Shown here in pieces: positions 54,683 through 63,366 of a stretch of 64,000 bases of DNA (position 1 is its first letter; each line of letters begins with the position of its first letter). A model generated the notes under the pieces. It was not told the origin of the DNA. It saw only the letters and a program-made list of their open reading frames with translations, and searched no databases. The translations under genes and the position numbers were made by a program. Source of the DNA: RGIG3002 sp964449325 (lineage in GTDB: Bacteria; Bacillota; Clostridia; Lachnospirales; Lachnospiraceae). The stretch lies in assembly GCA_964449325.1 (NCBI GenBank), contig CAYUYJ010000001.1, positions 124,001 to 188,000 on the forward strand, read 5' to 3'.

Positions 54683-54699
54683 TGTGTCTCACTCCACTC

Positions 54700-55656
54700 C
54701 TAGTGTACTGTAGCTTTTATCTTCTTTAACTTTCCTTCTATCTTATATTGCAGAGTATAGCGGTTCATAGGACGCTTCGCAACCCTCATTCCTGCAATCT
54801 TCATGCAACGTTTCTTATCCGGAAAACACCCCTTTTTCCGATAATACCGGTAAAAGTACCGCATTGCATGCTCTTTTTCATCCGGCAGATGCCAGATACA
54901 TACAGGATTGTACATCGTATTCGTACTTATCAGATAAAAGTCATTGGTCCAATAGCGGTATATATAAGGCACTGCAGCAATGATTTCCCCTGTTCTTGCC
55001 GCCGCTATGGAAAGGATTGTCTCATCCCCGGTATGGTCATCAATCTGAAATTCTTTCTCCTTCATTCTCTCGTAAATTCTGCCGCATTCTTCCATAAATT
55101 TTTCAAGTGCTTTCCGGTTACCGCAAATGTATTCTCCTCCATAATGCACCGGATTTTGCGGCTCTTCATAAAGTTTTCCGTAATCGGAGTGAATCCGTTC
55201 CCTGTCATGATGGCAGAAGCTGTGTCCCAAAGGATATAAAATAACGCCCGTTTTGCTTTCTTGCCACATTTCCTCGTAGGATTCCACCGTTATGGTATCG
55301 GTATCCAGTAACAAAAAATTATCGTAGTTTTCCGTTTCCACCACATAAGAGAGTGCGCATAGCTTAAAAAAGGCAAGTGCCCATACAAAATTCTCCGGCA
55401 TCACAAAACGGTCAAAAGGAACCTCTTTTATTTTAATATGTTCTTTTTCAAACAACTCCCTGAACTGCTCCGGTACTTTGCCGTTCACTACCAGCATCAC
55501 ATCATCCTTTGGATTTTTTAATGCTGCCGATTTCAGAGAAACAAAAATATTCTCCATATAAAGTGTCAGCTTCTCTTCATTCATTTTTCCCGTAAGCTGC
55601 ATGGAGGTCTGAAAATCCTCCTTAAATGCAAAAGCATTCAAAATCAAATTTGCCAT
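54700..55656 (-). CDS. GT-A-type glycosyltransferase, family unassigned
   Basis: A 318-residue soluble protein. FLLLDTDT at about residues 114-121 is a DxD metal motif after a hydrophobic strand, and VHYGGEYICGNRKAL, HTGDETILS and the late CIWHLPDE fit a GT-A enzyme of GT8-like design. N-terminal LILNAFAFKEDF is unusual. The C-terminus is basic. I do not recognise the exact family. It sits between a GT4 gene and the GT52-like gene, so it probably adds a sugar to the same repeat unit. Confidence 0.65.
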   Translation of the reverse strand: MANLILNAFAFKEDFQTSMQLTGKMNEEKLTLYMENIFVSLKSAALKNPKDDVMLVVNGKVPEQFRELFEKEHIKIKEVPFDRFVMPENFVWALAFFKLCALSYVVETENYDNFLLLDTDTITVESYEEMWQESKTGVILYPLGHSFCHHDRERIHSDYGKLYEEPQNPVHYGGEYICGNRKALEKFMEECGRIYERMKEKEFQIDDHTGDETILSIAAARTGEIIAAVPYIYRYWTNDFYLISTNTMYNPVCIWHLPDEKEHAMRYFYRYYRKKGCFPDKKRCMKIAGMRVAKRPMNRYTLQYKIEGKLKKIKATVH

Positions 55657-55665
55657 ATCAGAAAC

Positions 55666-56856
55666 CTAGCCTTTCATATACCGATACCCTTTACGCGGTT
55701 TAATAACAGGTGCTACGCTACACGGACCCGATTTGGGAGGATTGATGTTTCCCGATAAAATCCCCTGACATAATTCATACAATCGTTCGGCTGCCTCTTC
55801 TTCATTCCACTCCCCGGCAATCCTTTGATAAGAAGCACGCCCGAACTGTTCGATTTTTGCAATATTTTTCGCCAGCTTCATACCCACACGGATAAATTCC
55901 TGCTCATCTCCGGTCCGGTATACATACCCATTTTCCCCGTCCTTTAGCAAATAAGGTACTGCACCGATTCCATGACCTGCCACCAAAGCACATCCGCTGT
56001 TCATGGATTCATTCACAACAGCTCCCCAGCCCTCTCTGTAATCACTGGTAAAAAGGAAAATATCCGCCTCTTCCATCTGTGTTCTGACCTCCTCCGGGCT
56101 TAAAAAGCCAAGCAGCTTTACTTCTTCGGTCAGTCCCAAGGCTTCTATTTCATTAATAACATGTGTTTTTTCTTCTCCGTCTCCAACCATGTAAAGTTCA
56201 AAAGCAATCCCATTCTCCTTCAGAGCTTTCGCAAGATGCACCGGATATTCCGGATGCTTCAAGGCAAGAAACCTTGCTGCAAACAGAAGCCGCACCTTAC
56301 CGCTCTTCTCTCTGCGAATCCTCTTTTGCTCCATCAGTTGCTCCACGTCCTGCTTCTTAAAGGCCGGAAAATAGCCGAAACAATATTTTTTCCCCGGATA
56401 AGCATGAATCAGGGCAAAATCCGATGCCACATAGGCTCCCGCGCACAGAAGATATACCCGGGCTTTTCGATAACGGATGTGGTCATGATATTTTTTCTTA
56501 AGTCCCCGCGGCGAAACTGCCTTCCACTGTCCTTCCCGGTAAATGCGCTCCGAATAGCGGATAACCGGTTTGCCTGCCCGCAGCCGCTCCTCAATATAGC
56601 TTTCATCCTCCACACCGCCGAAAATCACAATGTCGCTGTCCATGATACGTCTGCGGCATTCCTCCGCTTCTTCGTAAAAGCATTTTACATAAGGCAGCGC
56701 CGCTACATCTGTCCCCCACCCCATTGCAGAGCGTTCCTGTTCCATCGGCATAGTCTGGATAAAACAGTAATCCGCTTTCAGTTTTTCATATAATCTGCCC
56801 GCTATGGGCATCTGATGATGGTTGATATAATTAGATACCATTGTTAATTTCATCAT
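55666..56856 (-). CDS. GT4 glycosyltransferase
   Basis: A 396-residue GT-B protein with KLTMVSNYINHHQMPIA at the start and REGWGAVVNESMNSGCALVAG near residues 272-292, the GT4 donor motif. LLFAARFLALKHPEYPV near residue 197 opens the donor domain. Two adjacent ATGs (56856 and 56853) follow GGAG by four and seven bases; either may be used. It overlaps the end of the upstream GT4 by 26 bases. Donor unknown. Confidence 0.85.
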   Translation of the reverse strand: MMKLTMVSNYINHHQMPIAGRLYEKLKADYCFIQTMPMEQERSAMGWGTDVAALPYVKCFYEEAEECRRRIMDSDIVIFGGVEDESYIEERLRAGKPVIRYSERIYREGQWKAVSPRGLKKKYHDHIRYRKARVYLLCAGAYVASDFALIHAYPGKKYCFGYFPAFKKQDVEQLMEQKRIRREKSGKVRLLFAARFLALKHPEYPVHLAKALKENGIAFELYMVGDGEEKTHVINEIEALGLTEEVKLLGFLSPEEVRTQMEEADIFLFTSDYREGWGAVVNESMNSGCALVAGHGIGAVPYLLKDGENGYVYRTGDEQEFIRVGMKLAKNIAKIEQFGRASYQRIAGEWNEEEAAERLYELCQGILSGNINPPKSGPCSVAPVIKPRKGYRYMKG

Positions 56857-58105
56857 AAATCTCCAAAAGTCTTCTGTAATTGGTTTGCGGATTGTGGGTC
56901 ACTGCCGCCCTAATTTTTGCCGCCTCCGAAAGCCGCAATGCCAGCTTATCGTCTGCAAAAATGCGCATCACCTGCTCTGCCAGTTTCTGTACATCCTCCA
57001 CCGGATAAAAAAGTCCTTCCTTTTCATCCGTAAAAAGGCTGGGCACACCGCCTACCTCACTGCTCACTACCGGAACCCCCAAAAGCATGGCCTCTCCTAC
57101 GGAATTAGGTGAATTTTCTATCAGGGAAGCGGATAAAAACACATGACTTTTCAAAAAACGGCTGCACATTTCCTCCGCACTCTGTTTACCGAGAAAAACA
57201 ACATGTTGCTGTAAGTTTCCTTCCTCTATCAGACTTCGTAAATACTTTCCATAGGTTCCGATTTTGATTTTATCTTTTAAGCTCTCGAAAGCGGTAATTT
57301 TATCTCCTGCCACATAAAGCTTTGCTGTCGGATAGTGCTTCACAATTTCAGGCATAGCCCGCAACACAAGATGAAGCCCTTTAATCGTATAATTTCCCTG
57401 ACTGACAAAAATGGAATACCGTTCACAAGCTTCCGGTTTCCACTCCTTTTGATAAAAATTACTGCGCAAAGTCTCATTCCACGCAAAATACCTTGCTCCC
57501 TTCGCCAGTCTGTCCAAAATCTTTTTATCCCATGCCGTTCTGCCTGCCACATTTCCCGTCAGGCATAAAGCCGCTTTTTCATTGGCCCCCCGCAGAGCAA
57601 ATTTTTCCTGTTGCTGCAAAATATTATCTCTTTTCAGCCAGTCTCTGAAGGTGGTGCTTCTGCATATTCTGTCCGGTACTCCGATGGTGTAGCTTTCCGC
57701 ACATTCACTGCATATCCCCTGCACGGAAATCAACAGCTTCTCCCGTTTTCCAAAAGCCTGTGCCATAGCAAGTGCATGAGGAAATTCAGTGCCGAAAACA
57801 TGCACCACATCCGGGCGAAATGCATCAAGGATTCGTTTCAGACGTTCCTTTAATGCCGTTTCATAGTTTTCAGGATGAAGCGTGTCTTCCGCAAATCCAT
57901 AATAGAACAGACCCTCTGCCTCTCCCGAAATCCCATCCTTTTCGGGTTCTACCGGAAAGCAAATACCAAGTGTTATTTTATTCTCTTTTTCTGCCAGAAT
58001 CGTCTCTGAAATGCCGGTCAGCCATCCTTCTTTATTGCTTTGGGGCATTCCCAGTTCTTTCGCTATTCCCGGCAGTACAATATTGCACAGCCATAAAACT
58101 CTCAT
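56831..58105 (-). CDS. GT4 glycosyltransferase
   Basis: A 424-residue GT-B protein. MRVLWLCNIVLPGIAKELG is a common start for capsule GT4 enzymes of the Bacillota and Bacteroidota. VHVFGTEFPHALAM near residue 98 lies in the acceptor domain. ASLIENSPNSVGEAMLLGVPVV near residues 328-349 is the GT4 donor motif, in a variant form with ENSPNS, followed by SSEVGGVPS. AAGGAG is 13 bases before the ATG, longer than usual. Specificity unknown. Confidence 0.86.
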   Translation of the reverse strand: MRVLWLCNIVLPGIAKELGMPQSNKEGWLTGISETILAEKENKITLGICFPVEPEKDGISGEAEGLFYYGFAEDTLHPENYETALKERLKRILDAFRPDVVHVFGTEFPHALAMAQAFGKREKLLISVQGICSECAESYTIGVPDRICRSTTFRDWLKRDNILQQQEKFALRGANEKAALCLTGNVAGRTAWDKKILDRLAKGARYFAWNETLRSNFYQKEWKPEACERYSIFVSQGNYTIKGLHLVLRAMPEIVKHYPTAKLYVAGDKITAFESLKDKIKIGTYGKYLRSLIEEGNLQQHVVFLGKQSAEEMCSRFLKSHVFLSASLIENSPNSVGEAMLLGVPVVSSEVGGVPSLFTDEKEGLFYPVEDVQKLAEQVMRIFADDKLALRLSEAAKIRAAVTHNPQTNYRRLLEIYDEINNGI

Positions 58106-58144
58106 TGTTTTAACCAGACTCCTTTTTTTCTCCTGCTTTTCCCA

Positions 58145-58936
58145 TTATTTCTTTTTGTAAAGAACCGTCTTTAACCTGTTATAGATACCGGAAAAAGTTT
58201 TGCTTTCCGCCATTTTACTGCGAAGCGGCGCCAGTGTGAGAAGCAGAATCATCCGATATTGGAAAAGCTGTCCCCGGCTCATATACTTTGCCGTGATTTC
58301 CTTGTGTTCTGCCGCCGACACCTTTCTATTTTCTTTTGTTTCGGAAAATCCGCCGCCCTCGTAATCCGCAATCACAATCGGCATATAGCGGGGATTTGCA
58401 GCCTTTTCAAAGAAACACCATAAGAAATGTTCATAATCTGCACGCACTCTATATTGTAATAGATACCCACGCTCCCCAAAAAGTTCTTTTCTGTAAAAAC
58501 AAGCCTGATGACAAGGCACATTCCGGTAACAGCCAAAGGCATCCATCTTCGGATTGGAAGACACAAGACTCTCCGTCAGAACCGAATAAATATTCCCATA
58601 AAAGATCTTTGCCTCTTTTGTTACCTGCTTTTTCACCTGTTCCAGCACGGTATTGTCATGAAACACATCACCACAATTTAAGAAGAATAAAATTTCTCCC
58701 CTTGCCTGTGCCGCTGCCTGATTCATCGCATCATAAATTCCTGTATCCGTCTGCTGTACGATACGGACACCTTCCCTTTTTTCCAGCTTTTCCAATGCAC
58801 CATCGGTAGAACAGCCGTCCTTGATTAAAATTTCATAATTCTTTTCCGTCTGTGAGTAAATACTGTCCACGGTTTTTTGCAGCTTCTCTCCGGGATTGAG
58901 ACAGACAACAATAATACTAAAAAAAATCTTTTCCAT
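58145..58936 (-). CDS. GT2 glycosyltransferase, WcaE-like
   Basis: A 263-residue GT-A enzyme. IIVVCLNPGEKLQKTVDSI, IKDGCSTDG at 38-46, DTGIYDAMNQA at 64-74 and FLNCGD at 85-90 follow the pattern of colanic-acid WcaE and related short GT2 enzymes; the last acidic motif is NCGD in place of DSDD. AGAGG precedes the ATG. It follows EpsG and precedes two GT4 genes. It probably adds an early or middle sugar of the repeat; the sugar is unknown. Confidence 0.86.
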   Translation of the reverse strand: MEKIFFSIIVVCLNPGEKLQKTVDSIYSQTEKNYEILIKDGCSTDGALEKLEKREGVRIVQQTDTGIYDAMNQAAAQARGEILFFLNCGDVFHDNTVLEQVKKQVTKEAKIFYGNIYSVLTESLVSSNPKMDAFGCYRNVPCHQACFYRKELFGERGYLLQYRVRADYEHFLWCFFEKAANPRYMPIVIADYEGGGFSETKENRKVSAAEHKEITAKYMSRGQLFQYRMILLLTLAPLRSKMAESKTFSGIYNRLKTVLYKKK

Positions 58937-58946
58937 GATTAATCCT

Positions 58947-60032
58947 CTAAAATATCCATGTATTATAAGGAAGCAGTTTAATTAACGGGTCATAGGCTTT
59001 ATACAGAAATGCCGCAAAATAAACCACTGCTGCCGCCACAATCAATGTCTTCCAAAGCTTCCGTTCTTTCCCCTCCGGCAGTGCTGTCACCATTCCCGGC
59101 AGTAAAAAAAGCTGTCCTACATTCATATAGTAACCGATTCTGGATACTTCCGGCACAAAAGAGCCACATAAATACAACACCAGTGACAAATAATTCAGTT
59201 GAAAGAAAAAACGGTTCATGGGATGGTTTTCAATGGTTTTCCGATATAAAAGCACCCCTGCCGCAAAAATCGCCGCACATCGCAAAATATTGACCGGAGA
59301 AGTGCCTCCCTCCAGATAAATTGTATCCGCATAAGTAGGATAGACGAAAATAATCAGCTTCAAAACCAAATCCTTCAGCAAAAATCCGGCAATTCCCGCC
59401 ACCGCAAACAATGCCATCTGCCACTTTTTCCACGCATAGCCTGCCAGAATATAAATCGGAATCACCAAGAGCACTGACTTATGGAAAGAAGCTGCCAAAA
59501 GCACCACGAAAACAAATTTTCCGTATTCCTTTTTCAATACATACTTCATGGACACGACCGCCAGTGCAAGTGCCAAATAGTAACGGATGGTATTCATACT
59601 GTTAAAATAATAGCCAAAGGTCATAAACAAAAAAAACGAAAACCAAAATTCCACGCTTAACTCATAAATTCCCTTTAAGAACAAAAAAACGGTCAATGCA
59701 GAAAACACCGCAAAAATCAACAGCTTTACACCCGTACCGAACAAATGCTGGATTCCCTTTACCAGAAAGTTAAATCCTATTTCCGTAGGTACTCCGTCGC
59801 TTCCTTCAATCATCATCAAACGAAAGAATTCCTCATATCTGGTATAGTCATTTCCTACTTCATAACGACATGCCGAGACTGCAAAAAGCAACAGAAAAAT
59901 ACCACACAAAAGAATGCGGTTACGCAATTTTCGTCTGGTAAGCGTCTGCTTTGCAATTCCGTTATCACCCGGTCTTTGCACGAACCATGCAAAAGCCGTT
60001 GTCACAATAGTCAACACCACATATAGTAACAT
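58947..60032 (-). CDS. EpsG-family polysaccharide polymerase
   Basis: A 361-residue protein with about nine hydrophobic segments. CRYEVGNDYTRYEEFF at about residues 55-70 is the EpsG family signature in the first outside loop. FGYYFNSMNTIRYYLALAL near residues 135-153 is also typical. EpsG proteins act as Wzy-type polymerases of exopolysaccharide. It lies between two GT2 genes, soon after the Wzz-like gene, as expected for a Wzx/Wzy-type chain-length-controlled system, except that the flippase here appears to be PglK-like. Confidence 0.87.
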   Translation of the reverse strand: MLLYVVLTIVTTAFAWFVQRPGDNGIAKQTLTRRKLRNRILLCGIFLLLFAVSACRYEVGNDYTRYEEFFRLMMIEGSDGVPTEIGFNFLVKGIQHLFGTGVKLLIFAVFSALTVFLFLKGIYELSVEFWFSFFLFMTFGYYFNSMNTIRYYLALALAVVSMKYVLKKEYGKFVFVVLLAASFHKSVLLVIPIYILAGYAWKKWQMALFAVAGIAGFLLKDLVLKLIIFVYPTYADTIYLEGGTSPVNILRCAAIFAAGVLLYRKTIENHPMNRFFFQLNYLSLVLYLCGSFVPEVSRIGYYMNVGQLFLLPGMVTALPEGKERKLWKTLIVAAAVVYFAAFLYKAYDPLIKLLPYNTWIF

Positions 60033-60035
60033 ACT

Positions 60036-60815
60036 CTATTCCGCTGCCTCTTTCATCCCTGCTTTCATCAGTTTATAGGCCTTTTTCCAATGAATTTCCC
60101 GACACATGACTGCTTTATGTTTTAACAAAAAGCGAAGGGCAATTATCTTTTTTAATTTACCATATAAATAATAATACAAAACTCCCCTGTCAAAGAAAAA
60201 CTTCTCGTTATAACCGCGAAACCACGTGGATTCCCGCGCTGTCTCTTCTCCGATAGTAACAGGGACACAGTACACCTTCAAGCCCTTTTCGATACACTCT
60301 TTCAAAAAAAGACTGTCTTCTCCGTTGCTGTATTTTGCACCACCCCCAAAAAGAAGAGAAAACGTCATATTTTTTTTCCGCACCTTTTCTAATCGGAAAG
60401 CAAAGCTGTAAGTAGGATACCTGCCGCTGTTATACCACTTCACCCGCCCAAAGTTCTCAATATGGTAAGTTCGTCGCTCCGGTGCCACCTCCACATTAAA
60501 AAGAAGCATATCCGCTTCAGGGTGTTTTTCAAATTCCTCCAGCACCCGTTTTTCATAGTCATCCTTGTATACAATATCCTCATCCGAAAACAGACAGATT
60601 TCAGCGTCGGCACGCAAAAGCGCATTGTTCCTGCTAAGTCCTACCCCCTTCTCCCGAAAAGAATAAGCCTTTATCTCTCTTCCCTTCCGCTCAAATTCCT
60701 GATAGGAAAAAGCATCTGTCTGATTAATGATAATCGCTTCCGTGGAAATATTCATTTTCTCTGCCAGTCTCTCCGGTTCTTCTCCTACCGCAGACACCAA
60801 AAGCTGTAAACCCAT
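60036..60815 (-). CDS. GT2-like glycosyltransferase
   Basis: A 259-residue protein starting MGLQLLVSAVGEEPERL. GVGLSRNNAL at about residues 57-66 and FSDED at 76-80 are GT2 positions for acceptor helix and metal-binding acids; the last motif is SDED rather than DSDD. YSNGEDSLFLKECIEKG follows near residue 177. ATG at 60815 is used: GGAG is seven bases upstream, while the in-frame start at 60845 lies inside the previous gene. Third gene of the long operon, so an early transfer step is plausible. Confidence 0.8.
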   Translation of the reverse strand: MGLQLLVSAVGEEPERLAEKMNISTEAIIINQTDAFSYQEFERKGREIKAYSFREKGVGLSRNNALLRADAEICLFSDEDIVYKDDYEKRVLEEFEKHPEADMLLFNVEVAPERRTYHIENFGRVKWYNSGRYPTYSFAFRLEKVRKKNMTFSLLFGGGAKYSNGEDSLFLKECIEKGLKVYCVPVTIGEETARESTWFRGYNEKFFFDRGVLYYYLYGKLKKIIALRFLLKHKAVMCREIHWKKAYKLMKAGMKEAAE

Positions 60816-60829
60816 AAACAATCTCCGTT

Positions 60830-61888
60830 CTATTTTTTCTTCCAAAAATACCTACGGTACATCTTCCTATCTGCACCGCATAAAATAGCGCACGTTATCT
60901 TGCAATCCTGTATCCTCAAATCCTTAAGCAGTCTTTCTGCCCTTTTGCCGTTTGTCTTTCCATAGGTGAACCAAACCACAACCGCATCCGTAGCGCGAAG
61001 CTTTCCGTAATCCGGCAGTTGTCCGTCCGTAAAGGCATCCTCCATGAATTCAGCCTGCAAGTCCTCTTTCAAAACATCTGTTATTTTATATTCTTTGATG
61101 GACTCGTCCAGTCCGACGAAAGCAATCCTTTGTTTATCCCTCAGCAAATATTGTGTGTTTGCCAAAAGTTCTTCCTCTTCATCCGTCTTTTTTCTTCCGT
61201 CCTCTTTTTCATAAACTACACCAACCACAGGAATCCCATAGCACCTTTCTATATCTGCAGGCAGATATACCGCCGTATCTATACAAACCACAAGACACAA
61301 CCCAAAAAAAGCTGCCAAGGCTCCAAAACAGCACCCGAAAATTCCCCAGTTCTTAGTCAATTCTCCGACAATCACTTCCTCTGCCGCATCCTCTCTTATC
61401 ACACGGATACCGTCAATTTCTTTAATCTCTTCCGGAAAATGGACTAACGACTCCGTCGTTGCCTGTGCAATCCTGTCAGCATGCCCTTTGTCCGAATCCG
61501 TCACAGTAATGGTCAGAAGGCGCACATCCGAGATAATATCCGCTACAACAGCCTCCTCTACCTCCTCTTGTCCGATTTCCTCCGGCAAAAGCCCCATCGT
61601 ATATTGTAAAATGGCATCGGATTTCATCCAATCATTCCAGGTATAGTCATTATAATATCCATACCCGATTCCGGTGCTGTCCTCGGCAAAATCAATGTAA
61701 TATTTCGTCTCTGCCCGATATTCCTTTGCTGCCGGATTTATCTGCTGATAGAGCTTATACCCACCTGCACAAATAGCAGCACCTGCCAGTGCTGCTATAA
61801 AAATTATCCATATTTTCTTCCACAATCGTAGGAAGAAGAAGCGCAAGTCCATTCCCTCTTCCATCAGAATTTCTTTTTCCAAGTCCAT
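60830..61888 (-). CDS. Wzz/CpsC-like chain-length protein with vestigial kinase-like domain
   Basis: A 352-residue protein. Membrane segments at about 26-45 and 181-204 enclose an outside domain, the Wzz/CpsC co-polymerase plan. After the second segment, IPVVGVVYEKED is the usual junction to a BY-kinase. The following ~120 residues keep the kinase-like order (YLLRDKQRIAFVGL near 247-260, ATDAVVVWFTYGKTNGKRAE near 299-318), but the Walker A GxGKT is missing and no Walker B Asp pair or Tyr cluster is visible. It probably controls chain length without kinase activity. It follows the priming gene immediately. Confidence 0.8.
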   Translation of the reverse strand: MDLEKEILMEEGMDLRFFFLRLWKKIWIIFIAALAGAAICAGGYKLYQQINPAAKEYRAETKYYIDFAEDSTGIGYGYYNDYTWNDWMKSDAILQYTMGLLPEEIGQEEVEEAVVADIISDVRLLTITVTDSDKGHADRIAQATTESLVHFPEEIKEIDGIRVIREDAAEEVIVGELTKNWGIFGCCFGALAAFFGLCLVVCIDTAVYLPADIERCYGIPVVGVVYEKEDGRKKTDEEEELLANTQYLLRDKQRIAFVGLDESIKEYKITDVLKEDLQAEFMEDAFTDGQLPDYGKLRATDAVVVWFTYGKTNGKRAERLLKDLRIQDCKITCAILCGADRKMYRRYFWKKK

Positions 61889-63283
61889 TTATTGCCTCAT
61901 TTCTCCGCTGTCGTTCTCCGCTTTCAAGGCAGTCGTCTGTTTCTGGTCGACTCCTTCCGTACTTTCCGGTTTCAATACAATTTTCAATGTCAGCAGCATC
62001 AGCTTCAAATCCATCCAAACACTGTAATTTTCAATATAAAATAAATCCAACTTCAACTTGTCATAAGGAGTTGTGTTGTATTTGCCGTAGACCTGGGCAT
62101 AGCCCGCAAGCCCTGCTTTTACCTTCATGCGAAATGCAAACTCCGGCATTTCTTCCATATACTGCTCTATGATTTCCGGTCGCTCCGGTCTTGGACCGAT
62201 AAACGACATTTCGCCTTTCAAAATATTGAGCAACTGCGGCAATTCATCAATCCGGCAGGCACGGATAAACTTTCCGATAGGGGTAATCCGGCTGTCATGT
62301 TTGGATGCCAGTCTTGCCACTCCGTCTTTTTCCGCATCCACACGCATACTGCGGAATTTCAAAATCTGAAATTCTTTTCCGCCTCTTGTACAGCGGGTCT
62401 GCTTATACAGCACCGGTCCCCCGTCATATGCCTTTATACAGATTGCCGTAATCAACATAAAAGGAGAGGCAATCACCAGCAAAATCAATGCACACACTAA
62501 ATCAATCAGCCGTTTTGCCATACGCTGTTCCACCGTCAGTGCATACTCTCTCGTCAAAAAAATCGGCGTATCAAACAAATGAATCGGATCTGCTCCCTTT
62601 ACCAAAACATCTGTTATTTTTGGCATCATATAAACTCGGATGGAACGACCGTAGCAGAATTTCATCAAATCATTTCTCACTTTTGCCGGAATATCCCACA
62701 AAACTACCGCACCATAACCATTCTGGCATTCTTCCAGAATAGCTTCCATACCTTCACTGATATTCATACATTTCACAATATTGTATTTATCCGGTCGCGT
62801 ATCAAACTTATCCAAAATATCACGTATCGGGCGTTCTCCATAAATCAAAAGCATTTCGCGGGGCGGGAATACCTTTTGGTACACTCTTTGGCATACCCAA
62901 GTCCATGCCCCCGAGACGACAATCTGACAAACAAAGAGAACAAGCATGGGCGTTACATCCACCAGTCCCATTGACATCAAAGATATTTGCAAATAAGTAA
63001 TCACATTTACAATTGCAATGGAAAATATTTGCGAAAAAAATACATCCATCGTCTTTAAATAACCGATTTTAGTCCCTCCATAGGTATAAGAAAAGAAAAT
63101 AAGCAACATGAAATACACTGCTATAATCAGCCAGTGACCTTTTCTGTAAAAGTTTAATCTCCAACTTACCACTTCAAAATAATAATTATACCATACGAAA
63201 ATATATCCGATTGTCATAAACAGAAGCCCCAATAGAGAAAGCTCCAAAACAATAATCCTTTTAATCGACTCAAACCGTCTCAT
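61889..63283 (-). CDS. polyprenyl glycosylphosphotransferase (priming enzyme), first gene of the long operon
   Basis: A 464-residue PF02397 enzyme with about five N-terminal helices, a cytoplasmic domain (LLIYGERPIRDILDKF) and the catalytic domain from about residue 256. KFRSMRVDAE, the Asp-Glu dyad in CRIDELPQ near residue 342, IGPRPERPE and GLAGYAQVYGKY are visible. It loads the first sugar phosphate on undecaprenyl phosphate. ATG at 63283 is chosen; the frame extends to 63340, but that would start inside the -10 box of the promoter at 63331-63359. Ribosome binding is weak to moderate (GAGAGG 13 bases or GGAT nearer). Confidence 0.9.
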   Translation of the reverse strand: MRRFESIKRIIVLELSLLGLLFMTIGYIFVWYNYYFEVVSWRLNFYRKGHWLIIAVYFMLLIFFSYTYGGTKIGYLKTMDVFFSQIFSIAIVNVITYLQISLMSMGLVDVTPMLVLFVCQIVVSGAWTWVCQRVYQKVFPPREMLLIYGERPIRDILDKFDTRPDKYNIVKCMNISEGMEAILEECQNGYGAVVLWDIPAKVRNDLMKFCYGRSIRVYMMPKITDVLVKGADPIHLFDTPIFLTREYALTVEQRMAKRLIDLVCALILLVIASPFMLITAICIKAYDGGPVLYKQTRCTRGGKEFQILKFRSMRVDAEKDGVARLASKHDSRITPIGKFIRACRIDELPQLLNILKGEMSFIGPRPERPEIIEQYMEEMPEFAFRMKVKAGLAGYAQVYGKYNTTPYDKLKLDLFYIENYSVWMDLKLMLLTLKIVLKPESTEGVDQKQTTALKAENDSGEMRQ

Positions 63284-63303
63284 AAAACTATCCACGCCTC
63301 TCT

Positions 63304-63318
63304 GTCTGCCTCGCAGAC
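63304..63318 (-). promoter_or_regulatory. small hairpin in the 5' leader of the long operon
   Basis: GTCTGC-GAG-GCAGAC forms a six-bp stem with a three-base loop in the predicted leader, about six bases after the expected transcription start and about 20 bases before the ATG at 63283. There is no U tract after it, so it is not a terminator. It could be a protein-binding or mRNA-stabilising element. It is short enough to be fortuitous. Confidence 0.35.
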
Positions 63319-63330
63319 GCTTGTACAGAT

Positions 63331-63359
63331 AGTATACCATTTTCTATATAAAATGCCAA
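63331..63359 (-). promoter_or_regulatory. near-consensus sigma-A promoter of the long glycan operon
   Basis: On the minus strand, TTGGCA (63354-63359) and TATACT (63331-63336) are exactly 17 bases apart, and TG sits one base before the -10 box. Each hexamer has five of six consensus bases. The start of transcription would be near 63324. The -35 box begins eight bases after the stop codon of the preceding GT2 gene. Confidence 0.8.
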
Positions 63360-63366
63360 GATTTCA

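Noticed and set aside
63304..63318. Leader hairpin as a terminator of the upstream GT2 gene
   Set aside because: The stem is only six bp, lies downstream of the promoter and has no U tract.
63284..63340. Longer start for the first gene of the operon
   Set aside because: The ATG at 63340 would fall in the -10 region of the promoter, so it would not be transcribed; the ATG at 63283 matches family length.
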